A DNA stretch of 64,000 nt, from assembly GCA_026874595.1 (NCBI GenBank), contig CM049319.1:19889601-19953600 (forward strand), given 5' to 3'. The translations under genes were made by a program, and so were the position numbers. The stretch's first letter is position 1, and each line of letters starts with the position of its first letter. Of this stretch, positions 12,232 through 24,775 are shown one piece after another. The notes under the pieces are model-generated. The model saw only the letters and a program-made list of their open reading frames with translations, was not told the DNA's origin and did no database searches. The stretch is from Sipunculus nudus. Lineage: Eukaryota; Annelida; Sipuncula; Golfingiida; Sipunculidae.

Positions 12232-13560
12232 TTAATAAAAGCTACAATTTTTGGCCAATTTCTTTCAGCTTTCTAAACCAAAAAGCTAAAATCCTTATGT
12301 GTGCATGATATGAAAATTATATCAACAGTGCTCTCAGGAAACAAACGTGCCATGGTCAAAGTTGGGCAAAATTTAAGGTACTAATTTTATTTTTATACTA
12401 TTAACTTATAAAATTTGAAAAATTCAGAACTAATTTTGGGTATTCAACTGAATCTTGATTAAATAATGTTACATCCCTGACAAAAAAACTCTAGCTTCAG
12501 CAATCCCCTTGTTAAGGGAGTAAATATATTTCTTGATTTTTTACAAAGTGCATTATGTTTGGGCCCATAACTTAAAACAATTACACAATACTGACATCAT
12601 TTCTGGCATGTGCATAGAGAATGTATAGAAACATATGTATATTATATATGATTAAAGTCAGATCAGTGGTCTGGATATTAGGCAGTCTTGCAGTGTAACA
12701 ATGGGTTTATAAAGGAAAAATGAAGTTTTTCATTAATATCTCAAAGGTATTTAGTCCTAGTGACGAAATTCTTGGCATGGTAGGGAATTTTGGAGACATC
12801 TAATTTAATGCCAAATTTTAGGAACTGAGAGCTTAAGCTGGGGAGCTGAGCTCTTGCAAACTGCATAACACTAGCTTGATGTAAACAATATGTTACATTG
12901 TGCTTGAAAACTTGAATAAAATCTACAGTTTTTGATCAACTGGTTTCAAATTTTTGGTGTTAACAGACAAAATGCTAACAAAAACATGCTGTGAAAATTA
13001 AATCCACAGTACTTACAGGAAAAAAACGTGCCATGGTCAAAGTTAGCAAAATTTAAGGTACCAATTTTTTATTTTTGTTAATATTTTAAAAAATTTAAAA
13101 GATTTTGATCTAATTTTGGGTATACAATTTAATTTTGAATAATTAAAGTTATATTACTGGAAAAAAAGTCCATAGCCTTCATGTGTTTTGTGTTAAGTGA
13201 TCAAATATCTTTCCTGATTTTTTACAAAATGCATTATGTTTTGGCCCATAACTTTTTTAAATTATATAATACAGACATAATTTCTGGCACGTACATAGGA
13301 ACTATATAGAGGAATATTTATGGTAAATATGAGGAAAAACAGATGAGTGGTTTTGATATTAGGCAGTCCTGAAGTGTGAAAATAGGTTTTTTTTATAAAA
13401 AAAATTGGTTTTTCCTTAATTTCTCAAAGGAACGAAGTCGCAAAGACCCAGTTTTCGGCTTGTTAGGAGATCTTGGGGACATCTAACATTATGCCGAATT
13501 TTGGATTCCTAGTTCTAACGGTTTCAAAACGTGCCACATCTACGGACGGACAGACGGACG
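12232..13560 (+). repeat. Two diverged tandem units, period about 681 bp
   Basis: ACGTGCCATGGTCAAAGTT recurs at 12345 and 13026. Other paired blocks are TTTTTTACAAA(G/A)TGCATTATG, GATATTAGGCAGTC and GACATCTAA. The second unit runs into GACGGACAGACGGACGGACA (about 13545) and then TTAGCTGAGCTAAAAATT (13595). This is the closing motif of the mollusc-style dispersed repeats in this window (compare 20595). Confidence 0.75.
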
Positions 13561-14799
13561 GACAATGGACCACGACTATAGCTCAGATGACTTATAGTTA
13601 GCTGAGCTAAAAATTATTCCATTTCCAGTTTCATCCTTATTTTTAGCACATAACAGTGAAAAACATACCAAAAAATTGGAAGTGTCTAGGCAGCCGACAA
13701 TGTCAGTTGCAGAGTCTTCAGCAGACAATGCTTTAACTGATATCACTAAGCGACAGCTGCCTAGGTGTTTGACATTCTAGACCTAGTAGTAATAGTCAGT
13801 AAAATGTTGCTGAATTAAGAAAAAAAGGTAACAGGATTGGATTTTTAACTTGGAAAATGAAAACACTAAATGCAGCAACACATTTCATGTTATTTAAGTA
13901 TAAAAATATGGTACAAATTTAATTCTTATGCACTAGAATACATACACTTACACTACATGTATTTCAAAAGCATCTATTTGCATTTTATTGACTGACCAGT
14001 TCAGATGATTAACGCAGTGTACACAGATTATTGTGTGTTTGTTTTGCACTAGACCCCTTTGATGATCCATTTATGTGAGTATTTATTAGCTTAATGGTTT
14101 GGCAATCAGGTACATCAATGATTTCATAGGTCACTTGTGGTGAGAGGGCAGATTTTGAGTTCCTGGTGAGTAGTGAGTGAGTAGATACTGAATATAAGTT
14201 GGCCTTTAGGGCTTCACAATGAATAAAGGGTAGAAATCAAGGATAGTTAATAGTGGCTTGTCAGCACCATGACAGTCAACATTCTCTGTTTGGGATAAAT
14301 TTCTCTCATATTGTGATTTGGAGACAAAGTAAAATCTGTTACAAAAGTCCCATCATATCAAATTGTGGAAACGGGATTCTAAGTCATTTAACCCTTAAAT
14401 AAAATACACATCCCTTGTACATGTATGCAGGTGTCTATGGTGGCCTCAAATATAAAATATTTTGTTCATTCTGATTTAAGGTAGCAAAACTGGTCCCCCA
14501 ACATGACCTGACTTTGTTTCAGTTTTTCTTTTGCATTGAACAATCTAATGCCTTAGGTCCTGTTAATTTATACATTTCCTGAAAGCTAAGGAGATTTTCT
14601 ACATTTTGATAAATATAACCTTGTTTTGGAGGAACATGTTTGAATTTATAAGCTTTTTTAATTTGATTTGAATATTAAGTAAACCTTTTTTGCAAAAACA
14701 TCAATTTCTAGGAATTTTACCAGTCCTGAGCACTACCTTAATGTATGGTTATGTATATGTAACCAGACCAAAATTTATCTCAGTGTCATATATGCTATG

Positions 14800-14811
14800 A
14801 ATATATATATA

Positions 14812-14860
<49 letters not shown>
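14800..14860. repeat. (AT)n microsatellite
   Basis: Alternating AT with two AAATAT interruptions at its left end. Confidence 0.95.
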
Positions 14861-14864
<4 letters not shown>

Positions 14865-14895
14865 TACAATACAAGTTCAAATGAATAAATAGCTA

Positions 14896-15116
14896 TTAGG
14901 TCTAGAATGTCACACATCTAGGCAGCTGACACTTAGTTGTATCAGTTAAAGCATTGTCGACTGCGAAAAGTGGGTGGAGTACGGACTGTCTAGGCAGCTG
15001 ACACTTAGTTGTATCAGTTAAAGCATTGTTGACTGCGAAGTGGGTGGAGTGCGGACTGTCTAGGCAGATGACACTCTCTGCATTGTTGGCTGCCCAGACA
15101 CTTCCAAAAAAATACT
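14896..15116. repeat. 72-bp tandem repeat in the right arm
   Basis: TCTAGGCAGCTGACAC starts units at 14917 and 14989 and a decayed one at 15059. The left arm (13671-13790) has one unit only, so the repeat expanded after the arms formed or contracted on the left. Confidence 0.8.
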
Positions 15117-15170
15117 AGACTGCTTTAAAAACCAGTCAAATCCTGTCAAATCAGGTGATAAGCCCAACCC

Positions 15171-17047
15171 ACCAGAAATAGTCCCGGCCCACAGCTCAGG
15201 GGGGCAGAACTATAGAAACCGGGCTTCAGCCTACCGCCGGTACCTCATGCACAACAGGTGTCGCATAATAAATTGTTTCCTGACAAAGGCCGATACATAT
15301 TATTTTCCTGAGAATTCCCGTATTTAATTTTGCTCATAACTGGAGTTTATTATATTAGAGGAGGAGGGGTCCGGGGAACCTGGGTTCCCCGTCTGAACAG
15401 GGGTGTGGGGGCGGAGCCCCCACCTAAAGCTTAATTTTCCTGTTCAAATAGCAAATGGTTTCCTCTCATTTTCGCGAAAGATGGCGCTTCAATCGCAGAT
15501 ATAAATGCTCTAGACACATCAAAGATAATATGTAACTCAAGTCAAGGTGTGGGCCAAATACTTATCAAAACTAAGGCTTATGAATTATGATATTAATTAT
15601 TATATGCAATGTATCAGGAAACTATAATTAGTCGGCATTTGCAGGGAAACGAAAACTTATGCTACATCTTTTTTTTTTTTGCCAAGCAGACATGTCGAAC
15701 TAATTATGAACACAGACTCGTAAATCTGAGGGACATCCCTCTTACTCTGATGCCAGTGATGCTTTCAGTCAGCTGAGCTAAAATTTCAGAAATTGTGGGC
15801 GATAATACATGGTGTTTGAAATGTTCACATAAAATACAGATCTTTACCCATAATCCATTACATTTATAAAGCACACTATTTTTATCTAATCAGAATGGTA
15901 TAGCAGGTATGCAAACAAGAAGAAATTATCAACAAATTTACCGTGGAATTAGGTTTTTACGCTGCCATGACGAGTTGTCGACAGAAACAGTGTTGTCCCC
16001 TATGCGATCATGCAAACTACGCCATCTTCTGGACATTTTATTTATTACCCTTCTCGTCGGCAGATGGCGCACTCGCATGTGAGGTTGATTCGCTGAACAA
16101 GCATTCGGAACACCTCGGTCGAATACCCTCAAACATACTCGACCGACCCAGAACTCAGAACTTTATTACACTCAAGACTATTGAAAAAAGAGTCTTTCAT
16201 ACAGACTAACAGAGGAAACATAATTTCATGATTATGATTGCATGTCCTTCGTTGACTTGACAAAAAAAAATAAAATGACCATATATACGTAACTATACTC
16301 GTATATATATATATATAAGAAATGCAAAAATGAGACTCTTAGGCCTATAATAAACACAATGGTATCACATAAAGTTGTTAACAACATTTGTGCGAGCATC
16401 ACGGGATAAAAAATATTTTGAGAGCGTAAACGTGCTGCCCTCTGCTGTTTTTCTTTTTTTGTGGCAGCGAAGGCCGAGACGCTTTAAGACTTGCGAATGA
16501 AATTTTCTTTAAAACCATTTAAAGCACATTTTGCTAAGTTGTTGATTTATATTGAAAGCTTCAATTGCACATAAGATATGCATTACAACTGAAATGTACA
16601 TTATCACCCCTCACATACGGTGTCTTATTGCTTGTTTTGAAGGGTTATAGTGAAGGTATATATCATATCATGATTTAGCCTTCACATAAATGTGAAACGT
16701 GTCGCTTTGGGGAATATGAGCATACATGGCATTGGGTAATATATGAGCACATGCCTTAGTGGGTGCCCATATTTCCCTTGCCACAGGAAAAAGCAGTTCC
16801 TATACAATTTAAGGGCAAGAAACCGCTGAATTAGATTGCATATTTATATTAAAGATAAAATTTTAAAGTTAGATATACATTAGGCCTGCTATATGTTCAC
16901 AGTCGTTTACATTCTTAATTTAAAGGAGTTTAAAAAAAAAAACCGATAAAGTTATGGAGAAATGGAATGTCGGTATGAGAGATAATCTGTGGTAAACTGG
17001 CACCTCTTTTGTGTATTAGATCCCTCAGTGTTCCACGTGTAAGGAAC

Positions 17048-17050
<3 letters not shown>
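15171..17050. other. Unassigned stretch with one GC-rich hairpin, no gene seen
   Basis: A GC patch at 15361-15425 holds inverted pairs (GGGGAACC with GGTTCCCC; GGGGGCGGAGCCCCC), a style often seen in dispersed repeats of marine invertebrates. A patch at 15938-16200 has overlapping ORFs on both strands (88 and 64 codons) and a higher GC content, without any recognisable motif. ATATGAGCA-type motifs at 16715 and 16745 recur inverted at 18061-18260. Otherwise nothing is seen. Confidence 0.45.

Positions 17051-17119
<69 letters not shown>
17051..17119. repeat. (AT)n microsatellite
   Basis: Perfect alternating AT, about 69 bp, at the start of the 58-bp minisatellite. Confidence 0.95.
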
Positions 17120-17122
<3 letters not shown>

Positions 17123-17690
17123 CTGAAACTCTAATCTATGGTCATGGTACCCGATTGTCACAGAGGCATACTCTGACAGCAAAAAACTCTGATCTATGGT
17201 TATGGTACCCGGTGGTCACAGAGGCATACTCTGACAGCAAAAAACTCTGATCTATGGTTATGGTACCCGGTGGTCACAGAGGCATACTCTGACAGCAGAA
17301 ACTCTCTTCCGTGGTCATGATACCCAGTGGTCACACCGTCACAGAAGCATATACTCTGACAGCAGAATCTCTGTTCTATGGTCATTGTACCCGGTGGTCA
17401 CGGAGGCATATACTCTGACATCAGAAACTCTGATCTAATGTCATGGTACCCGGTGGTCACAGAGGCATAGTCTCACAGCAGATATTATATAATCTATAGT
17501 CATTGTACCCGGTGGTCACGGAGGCATATTCTGATAGCAGAAACTCTGATCTAATGTCATGGTACCCGGTGGTTACAGAGGCATAGTCTCACAGCAGATA
17601 TTATAATCTATAGTCATTGTACCCGGTGGTCACGGAGGCATACTCTGATAGCAGATACTCTAATCTATGGTCATAGTATCCTGCAGCGGA
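17120..17690. repeat. Minisatellite, unit about 58 bp, about 10 copies
   Basis: Each unit carries GTACCC(G)GTGGTCAC, AGAGGCATA and CTCTGACAGCA in that order. Copies at 17150-17280 are nearly identical; later ones carry small changes, including a longer variant with a repeated TCACACCGTCAC part near 17330. ORFs called on the minus strand are by-products of the array. Confidence 0.9.
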
Positions 17691-17920
17691 CAAAGGCATA
17701 TGGCACTTTCATGGCCAATAGTAAAATAATATTCCGCAGGAGAAAAATATTCCAGGGTTGTATGTTCTTGATGAAGACACAGGGAAAGGGCGTTGATGGC
17801 TGGCAGAATATATTCAAATGCCATTTTTGTTTACTTTATGATAGTCGAACTTCGTCATGTACACGCAGTTGACCTTGAGTTTTTGCATAAAACATTTATT
17901 AAGATAAAGTATTGTTTCAT

Positions 17921-17921
17921 T

Positions 17922-17974
<53 letters not shown>
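17921..17974. repeat. (AT)n microsatellite
   Basis: Alternating AT with one AAATAT break near its left end. Confidence 0.95.
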
Positions 17975-17985
<11 letters not shown>

Positions 17986-18681
17986 TTAACCATAGGACAC
18001 TATAGTAGACTTTTTAAAGCTAAAACAACAGTGTAAACTGAATATTTAAAATTTCAGGGCAATATGAGCACATATGCTCATATTACCCAAACAGTGGGGT
18101 ACTATGAGCACAATTTCAAATTAAAAGATTGGTCCTTAATTTGTTGAAAACGTTACCAGTATGTTTGCCTTTCTATGAGACTATCTCCTTCCAACCAAAC
18201 CGAGAAAATGCTGATATCGGCGATTAATTACTTCTGTGATGCAAAAATTCTTAAGGTGCTCATATTCCCTTATGTTCCCTAAGCAAATGAAAGGTGAATA
18301 ATACGTAGGCCTATAAGTATACATACAACTAAATCATGAGTGAATTTTATCCATAATAGTTGTAACAAATTGACCCAGTTTACAGAGTTTCCTATTATAT
18401 GTGATAGACATGAATTGTTCATATTTAATAATGTTAGGGTCAATAGAGTACTATGCTGAAATAAATTCGTTTCTTTCCTGAAGACACTTGTTACATTCAA
18501 ATAAATAATGAAATTCATCACCAATCACATTGCATAATTCATTCTCTCTGGCTTCTTTATACATTACAAAATCGATCTTAAATCGAACTGGTTATTCAGT
18601 CTGAATTTACGCAACGCAGTTTTAAATGGTTTTGATATTACAAGTAACCAAGCAAACAGGGGCGTCAGTATGTGTGTGTGT

Positions 18682-18752
18682 GGGGGGGGGGGGGTATACA
18701 CGACCCCATTTTTTGGCAAGGGGATGGTAAATCTATCACCCCCCCCCCCCCC
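18682..18752. repeat. Paired homopolymers: G13 then C14
   Basis: After a (GT)n run, 13 G occupy 18682-18694, and 14 C occupy 18739-18752. The two runs, 44 bp apart, can pair as a hairpin, and each could also form a four-stranded structure. Confidence 0.9.
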
Positions 18753-18981
18753 ATTATTCAGTATTCAGAGAACTTTATTTATATATTGCAAATGAATAGT
18801 AATAAATAAAATTATAGACCTTGGTACCGGAAACATAACACCTCATTTCCAAAACCTTAAAATTTATTGTATTATATTTGAAATGTGATTAAGTATGCAT
18901 ATCTGAAATGTGTCATACGGACGCTAATATATTTGATATGCGTCATGCAGACACTAAAAACAGTATATCTATATATGTGTA

Positions 18982-19100
18982 GGACACGTATAAATCACGT
19001 GTTGAGTAGATGTACTTTTACAAGTGATTCATTTCACGTAAATATCACGTGAAAAACACATGGATTAAACATGTGAATATTTATACGTGAAATCACGTGA
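18982..19100. repeat. Self-complementary cluster of CACGTG sites
   Basis: Perfect CACGTG palindromes lie at 18996, 19046 and 19094. CACGTATAAAT (18985) is mirrored by ATTTATACGTG (about 19079), and ACACATG by CATGTGA around 19060. The block looks like a small foldback element. E-box function is possible in principle but nothing supports it. Confidence 0.5.
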
Positions 19101-20387
19101 CAATCACCTATCCCCAGCACCAGTGTTATGCCATTTAGTGGAGAAAGTCTTCATCAAAATCGGCCCCATAAGCTTAAATAAAAATTAGGAGATGCATTTC
19201 CTCAACGTATGTACCGATTGTGCCCGAGCCGTGAACCTAGGATGGACATTCATAACAATCAACTCATTGTTCAAGCGTATACATTTACAATTTTACAATA
19301 AGTATATTTTAACATGCCGAAGAGACTTACACAGCGGGCACTCAATGTTGATTCAGCGTTGATAAATAGAGTAAATTACGTTATTACGTTGAGCAACTAG
19401 GTATGGTTCCAGAATAAAGGAAAAAAAGAGAGGTGGGTGGTGGGGGCGGGTCATACCTGGGAGGACTAATGACAAAATCGTTCATTACGAGTTGAAATAT
19501 AACATTTCCACGTTGAAATGTTGTTCATGTCAAATATGTTGAGTAATAGTTGACACTTGACGCTTCAACGTTGAGACAAAAAAATATACATTTTCTGAAT
19601 AACCTTCAATATATAATCAAATTTCCGTACGCCTTTGGCTCTTTAGAAAGAACGCGATCCCCTCTTTATGCATGAAATTTGACCTAGTACCGAACATGCA
19701 CATGTTTAGCCAAAATCTAAAAATAAGTACATACATGTATCTGAAAAGAAAAAAAAAATGTTGCAAAAAATTCATCGGTGGTACGATGTCAGTTTCCGGC
19801 CAAAGATTACAAGTACGTCATGATATAATCATCCGAGAAGTACAAACATCATGGTAAAAAAAAGATGACGGAATGTAATATTGTTTTTAATCAAATTCAT
19901 ACGTTTTATAGCAGTTGTACAAAGACTATGCATGCACCACCGCCATGCATGCAGTCACAGGAAACCTTGCAATCCGACACTTTTTGTGCTGTGTGAATTT
20001 TTCGCGCGGGTCAGCAAGGTTAAAGTTTGAATTGGGCTACAAATTTGTGAATATCCATTATAAAATTCCTATTCAAATGATAACGTGACAAACGCAATAG
20101 TTACCAAGAAAGTTCTTAATATTAAAATGAGTATGGAACGAGCCTTTTAGCCGCTGGGCAGGTTAAATTGATCAGTAAAATAGACGTTTAGGTGAATAAA
20201 ACCAGGCCGCAATTCGTGAGAGCCAGTGACACGTATTATCAATATATATTTTTAAGGGACTTATATCAATATTTTAAAAACGTTTTTAATAATGGCTCAT
20301 AAATGTTCCAACAGAAAATTTCTATCAAAACGATAGTAATACATTTTAAATGCATTTTTAAAAGCATTTTTAAAGCAGATTTTTTAA
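19101..20387. other. Unassigned stretch, no gene seen
   Basis: Several CGTTGA motifs recur at 19340-19580, one forming a small hairpin (ACATTTC with GAAATGT near 19502). GCATGCATG-type palindromes lie at 19929-19950. There is no coding signal. Confidence 0.4.
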
Positions 20388-20612
20388 CAAGTGATCCATG
20401 GGTCATGACGCTAAGCTGACTACGAAGACATTCACAATAGGAATTTTATCACCTGAATGCCACATTTTGTAGGTGCATGGTATACCCATTCAACTTTAGC
20501 CATTTAAATTCTCCAAAATCACGAAGGAGAAAAGGTTTAATGATAATATGTCTAGCCATTCCCATGAAATCTAGCCTTTCTGTATGCAGTTAGCTGAGCT
20601 AAAAATTACCAT
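20388..20612 (+). repeat. Short dispersed repeat with the CCATGGGTCA start and AGCTGAGCTAAAAA end
   Basis: It opens AGTGATCCATGGGTCATGAC (20391) and ends TTAGCTGAGCTAAAAATTA (about 20590). The same opening motif is seen at 5968 and 10990, and the same closing motif at 13595 and 15778. About 225 bp, non-coding. Confidence 0.5.
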
Positions 20613-20639
20613 GCACATTCTTGAAGGACATCCCTTGAT

Positions 20640-21005
20640 GTCAAGACAGAAGATTCTAGGTCCAACAGTAAAGGTCTGTACCCTGTCTGACTGTCTGGGT
20701 GTTTAAAATGTTTTTGGTCAGTATTATAGGTCACCATGACCTAATTTCAGGTTTCCATGGAGATCTAGTTTGACCAAGACTTCCCTGTATATTACATTGG
20801 AACATTGTTGGGCTAGCAGATACAATTTTTTATGCCCATCTGATTTTCAGGGTGCTAAAAATCATGTTTTGGCCCATAGTTCAAAGAATATAGGTCACTG
20901 TGGCCTAATTTCAGGTTTCCATGCAGATTTACTTAGGACCTTCGTGAATGTCATGTTAGGGGATTCTAGGCCTAGCGGATACAATTTGTGCCCCGTCCGA
21001 TTCTC
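20640..21005 (+). repeat. Two diverged tandem units, period about 162 bp
   Basis: CCTAATTTCAGGTTTCCATG recurs at about 20739 and 20901; each is followed by GATACAATTT about 80-90 bp on. Related text recurs singly near 50250 and 57855. Confidence 0.7.
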
Positions 21006-21265
21006 AATTTTCAATGTTTAGTTCTTTTTTAAACATTCTGTAGTTTATACAATTATGACATTTATGTATTTTTTCTTTCCATTTGTCTAGAGCATTCTGG
21101 TCAAAAATTTTGAGCAGTAGTTTTGAAATTCTTTAAATTTTCAATTCTTTGTTTAAACTAGTATGAAAACATCCGACTTTTATTAAGAATTGTTTTGACA
21201 TATATTATCTATGGAGAGATTATTATTCCTTTCTTGCCCATTTGATATAGTAGATTATAGAACAA

Positions 21266-22330
21266 TTAACTGAATGGACAATCTTTCTCTGAAAGGAACT
21301 TGGCCCAATATGAAATTATACGGTATCTGATGACTACTGGTATGGGACACCGCCATAACTCACCAAATAACATATGCCTTGGTGTAGAGCTATTGACATT
21401 CAAGATGAGTCTGCAAAATTTATATGGATTTTTTGTTTCAACACAACCTACATCATCAATATCCCATATTTCACATCCACACATAAGGAGAGGAGAAACC
21501 ATATGTACATGTCAATCAAATAGTTTAAGTTGCAAATCGAGTGGAAAATTTAGCTTCCTACTTTGTCTTATTACAGAAAACCTTGCCTTTTCAGCTTGTT
21601 TACAAAGATGTTGTTTAGCAAATATGAAAGAACCCATTATCGTTAATATCATTACCTAAGTATTTATATTTAAACACCACTTCTAGATTTCTACCAGCAT
21701 GGCTAAACTTTGGAATATTCCGTATTTTACCTTGTGAAAATACCACAATCTGTGTTTTAGAAGCGTTTACTTCTAGCTTCAAAATCTTGCAATAATAATG
21801 AATGGCGTTTATCAGTAGTTTTATCAGTAGTTCATCAGATGATTTAGCTAATAAGGTTGTATCATCAGCTTAAAGGTACAAGTAAATTCTTTTATAGGTG
21901 ACGGTCAATTCATCTTCAAGCAAATTTTCAGCAACATTTGATATTTTCACTGTATGATATGCTTTTGAAAGGAAGGTGTTCAGTTCATTCAAAAATACTG
22001 CAAATAAAACTTGGCTCAGGTTTTAACCTTGCCGGACTCCTACATTACAATAAAATGCTGGTGTTATAATCCCTTTTAGCTTAACACATGATTTGGCATT
22101 GCTATACAGAGCTTATAAATTTGAAGAACTTCCCATTAATATCTAATGCTAAAAGCTTCCTGCATAGCTCTACTCTCCAGACACTATTAAAAGCTTTTCT
22201 ATAATGGACGAATGCTACATACAATCTTTCCTTTGAACTCGAATAAATATCAATAAAAGCTTTCAAAATAAATATGTGATCAACTGTAGTATAACCGGCC
22301 CGGAATCCTACTTGTTCTTATAGTCCAGGG
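21266..22330 (-). pseudogene. Decayed LINE reverse transcriptase (jockey-like non-LTR type)
   Basis: On the minus strand the frames read, from high to low coordinates, the order of a non-LTR reverse transcriptase. First comes GFRAGYTTVDHIFIL near 22300, then YVAFVHYRKAF near 22220, a VRQG-like block near 22030, and ADDTTLLA near 21850. Last is a cysteine-containing C-terminal tail at 21266-21502 (LLMCGCEIW, then FGELWR). Such proteins copy their own RNA at a nicked target. The copy is dead: several stops and frame changes occur, and the codon that should give the Tyr of the catalytic YADD box reads TAA. The 5' part (endonuclease) is missing beyond about 22330. I see no tail or target duplication. 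Confidence 0.85.
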
Positions 22331-24062
22331 AGCCAGGTTGGCAAAAGTGCTCTAAAAATGGAGTTAATTGTCCCTAAAAGCACTACAGATCCCAAGGTTA
22401 TTTTCACATACTATAGGTATTAGAATGTCTATTCAATAAATGCTCGGCTTCTTCTCTTGCAAAAGGTTTTATATCCAGCGTCAAAGTGAGTCTATTGAGA
22501 AAAATCAGAATTTCAGTTGAACCGACTTACAAACACCTAGTGCCTGTAAGCTAATAACTCTGTCACCCTGAAAGTAATCATAACGTATATGGGCTTGTTC
22601 GAAAGATATAAACATACACTTTAAAGTGAATAATCATTTGAGACAAACAAAGATAAATTGTAACATCTACAGCTTTACAGGGTACCCCATACCCCTAAGA
22701 TTTTGCGGAAAACAACATTTTGAGTAAAAGTTTAGAAATCGAACGAGTCTGAGAATTGCATACATTTGTTTACTCCCATCTGCTGTTGGTCTCAAGTCAG
22801 GATAACAAATTTGAAATGAAAGGATATCTATGATCCGAGGAGCATTTATGCATGAATATATTTTTGAAATCTTATTGAAATGTAGCAAAAAAAAATTTAC
22901 CCCGTACCCATTATTTCTCTCGATTTTCCCAACTCGATTTTCCCAGCTCTTTATTATAATTTGACATCTGCATCACTGAGATATCCTGAGACATACTTTC
23001 CAAGCATATGATGTTTACTTGCTTTACTGTCTAAATTAAGATTACAAGTAGCGTACCCAGGGGCGCGCCCCCAAAATATGTTCAATTTTTAGGGGGGACC
23101 CAATTTCGTAAGTTGTCAGGGCTTGCCTAAACCATTTTCAAAATAAGCTCACCAATTTGTATTCTATGACGCCCAGGGCATGGTTTAAACTGTTTCGATT
23201 TAGTAACAGTATAGGTTGACACCCACTTGTAGCTATGATGGACCAAAAAAATCCTCATTGGAAGCCGCTGTTCATGCAAATGTCATAGAGCACGACAGTC
23301 CTTGTAGTTAGCCATTAAATATACCGGATTTGTGATTGTTTCATGTAACGTCAGTGTCTGGTGTTCCATCCCCGCCGGTTTTTATTTTATTTAAAACAGG
23401 CCCTATGAGCAGTGAAGTTAGCAGGTACACCGTATGGGGGCACGACGGGCCCAAGGGGTGCCCGATCGACCAGGAATTTCCTATAGAGTAGAATAATATG
23501 TTTGAAAATGTAAAAGTCTCCTTTAGTTCTTATTTTAGCTGTTATAAACTTTAGTAAGGAGACCCCGCGAGGGTCCGATAAAGGGCGACAGAAATGCGCC
23601 CCCCGTTTGTCATTAGATAAATATGTATATGGAATTTTTAATCCAAATTCAGAAGTCTAAATTAAGGGACCCGTTACGGCCAGGACATTCCCTATAGGGT
23701 CCAATGAAATTTTTGAAAAAGTAGAAGTCTCATTGATTGTTTAGCCTAGGAATCTCCAATGGGGCACAAGAAAAAGTTCGAAAATGATGAAGTCACGTGT
23801 TTTACGAAATGTAAATATAAAGTTTCTAATAGTGAGGCCCGTCAGAGTTTCCTATGTGAAGAACACCAAAAATACTTGAAGATTAAAAAATCTCTTTGGC
23901 TTTTATGTTTACTTGCATTCATATAGCTAACATTAGGACAACTCAAAGGAGCCCGGCTGAATGCTTTTTAAAGCGGAACTTTGGTTTTTTTTTTAGAAAA
24001 AACTTTCTTTTTTCTTACAGGAGGGAGAGTGTTACAGGTGTCTGTTTTATTGTGCGCAGGGG
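22331..24062. other. Unassigned stretch with loose repeats, no gene seen
   Basis: From 23041 on, a repeat-like text starts 'GTAGCGTACCCAGGGGCGCG'. It shows a loose internal recurrence of CCTATAG(A/G)G ... GAAAATGTAAAAGTCTC at about 23482, 23692 and 23852. No ORF has a recognisable motif. Confidence 0.4.
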
Positions 24063-24775
24063 TGTTACATGTGACTGTTGACATTCTGATTCGTGTAGCG
24101 CAAGCATAGTTCGTTGCTATGGTGAACTCGCTTGTCGGGCACTGGCTCGCGTGTGGGGTCTGAAGTGTAGAGACATAGCGTTCTTTTTTGTTCTAGATGT
24201 TTCGGGTCTGTTCGTGTGCGTGTGTATTGTTCTTTTGGAATTTTCCATTTCTAGAATTTTCTGGTGAGAAGTTATAAATAAGGGGCTGTGTTTAGAGCCG
24301 GCAGAAAAGAAAATAACAGAGAGCACTTAGAGTGTTACTTTCTCGTCAGTTTTGGCACCTTACCGATAATTGCAGTTGTGTCAGATATTTAACGGTCTTT
24401 ATACAGATTTAATACGGACTGTCTCCAGTTTGCCTTTGGATTATTACTTTTTACGTGGATTATTAGTGTTAAAGGACTCTTGTTGAGCTGTGACAGTGGT
24501 GGTATCCAGATATCAATGCCTAGGATCCGGACACTCTGGTACTGTAAATTTTTATTGTTATACTGTGTAATTGTATTGATTTAGTGTATTGTAATGTTAG
24601 GATTGTTCTAAGAATATATTATAAATATGTGTTAACAAAAAACCACTGACTTCTTCAACATTCCCCTAGACATTTCCCGCTATCTAGTGTTGCAGAATCT
24701 TATTTTTTTTTATCTCCGTAACAAAATTTGTGCTGATCACGATTACGTAATCTGTTGTTATTATGTTTCGTAACA
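24063..24775 (+). repeat. Solo LTR of the Gmr1-like family
   Basis: It starts TGTTAC at 24063 (or at 24030, where TGTTAC also occurs) and ends with the inverted GTAACA at 24770-24775. It aligns with the LTR at 37641-38223 and the fragment at 42401-42562 over its shared parts (for example CCTAGGATCCGGAC, GTGTAATTGTATTGAT, AAAAACCACTGACTT). There is no internal region on either side, so it is a solo LTR from recombination. No target duplication is visible. The minus-strand 69-codon ORF inside is a by-product. Confidence 0.85.
24273..24280 (+). promoter_or_regulatory. Probable TATA box of the LTR
   Basis: TATAAATA lies about 210 bp into the LTR and upstream of a long conserved leader. This position fits the U3/R boundary. 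In the copy at 37641 only the tail of this box is kept. Confidence 0.5.

Larger units (their letters stand above)
10261..13676. mobile_element. 3.4-kb insertion with imperfect terminal inverted repeats
   Basis: The ends are inverted copies: TTATGTGCAAAAAATAAGGA near 10274 and its reverse near 13632-13660. Comparison with the unbroken right arm (about 15103) shows the empty site and suggests TTGG was duplicated on both sides. A third copy of the end motif lies inside at 10905-10935. The interior holds only tandem repeats (10442-10910 and 12232-13560) and AT-rich DNA; short ORFs at 10955 and 11272 show no motif. Confidence 0.6.
10180..15170. mobile_element. Inverted-repeat element, left arm split by an insertion
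   Basis: The right arm, 14896-15170, read in reverse matches the left arm in two pieces, 10180-10260 and 13671-13790. Matching text includes GGGTTGGGCT, TTTGACAGGATTTGACT, GGAAGTGTCT and GACATTCTAGACCTA. The right arm also carries extra tandem copies of a 72-bp block. About 1.1 kb separates the arms on the right side and includes an (AT)n tract at 14800-14860. No transposase is seen. Confidence 0.7.

Noticed and set aside
16952-17385. Minus-strand ORFs at 17 kb
   Set aside because: Products of (AT)n and the 58-bp minisatellite.
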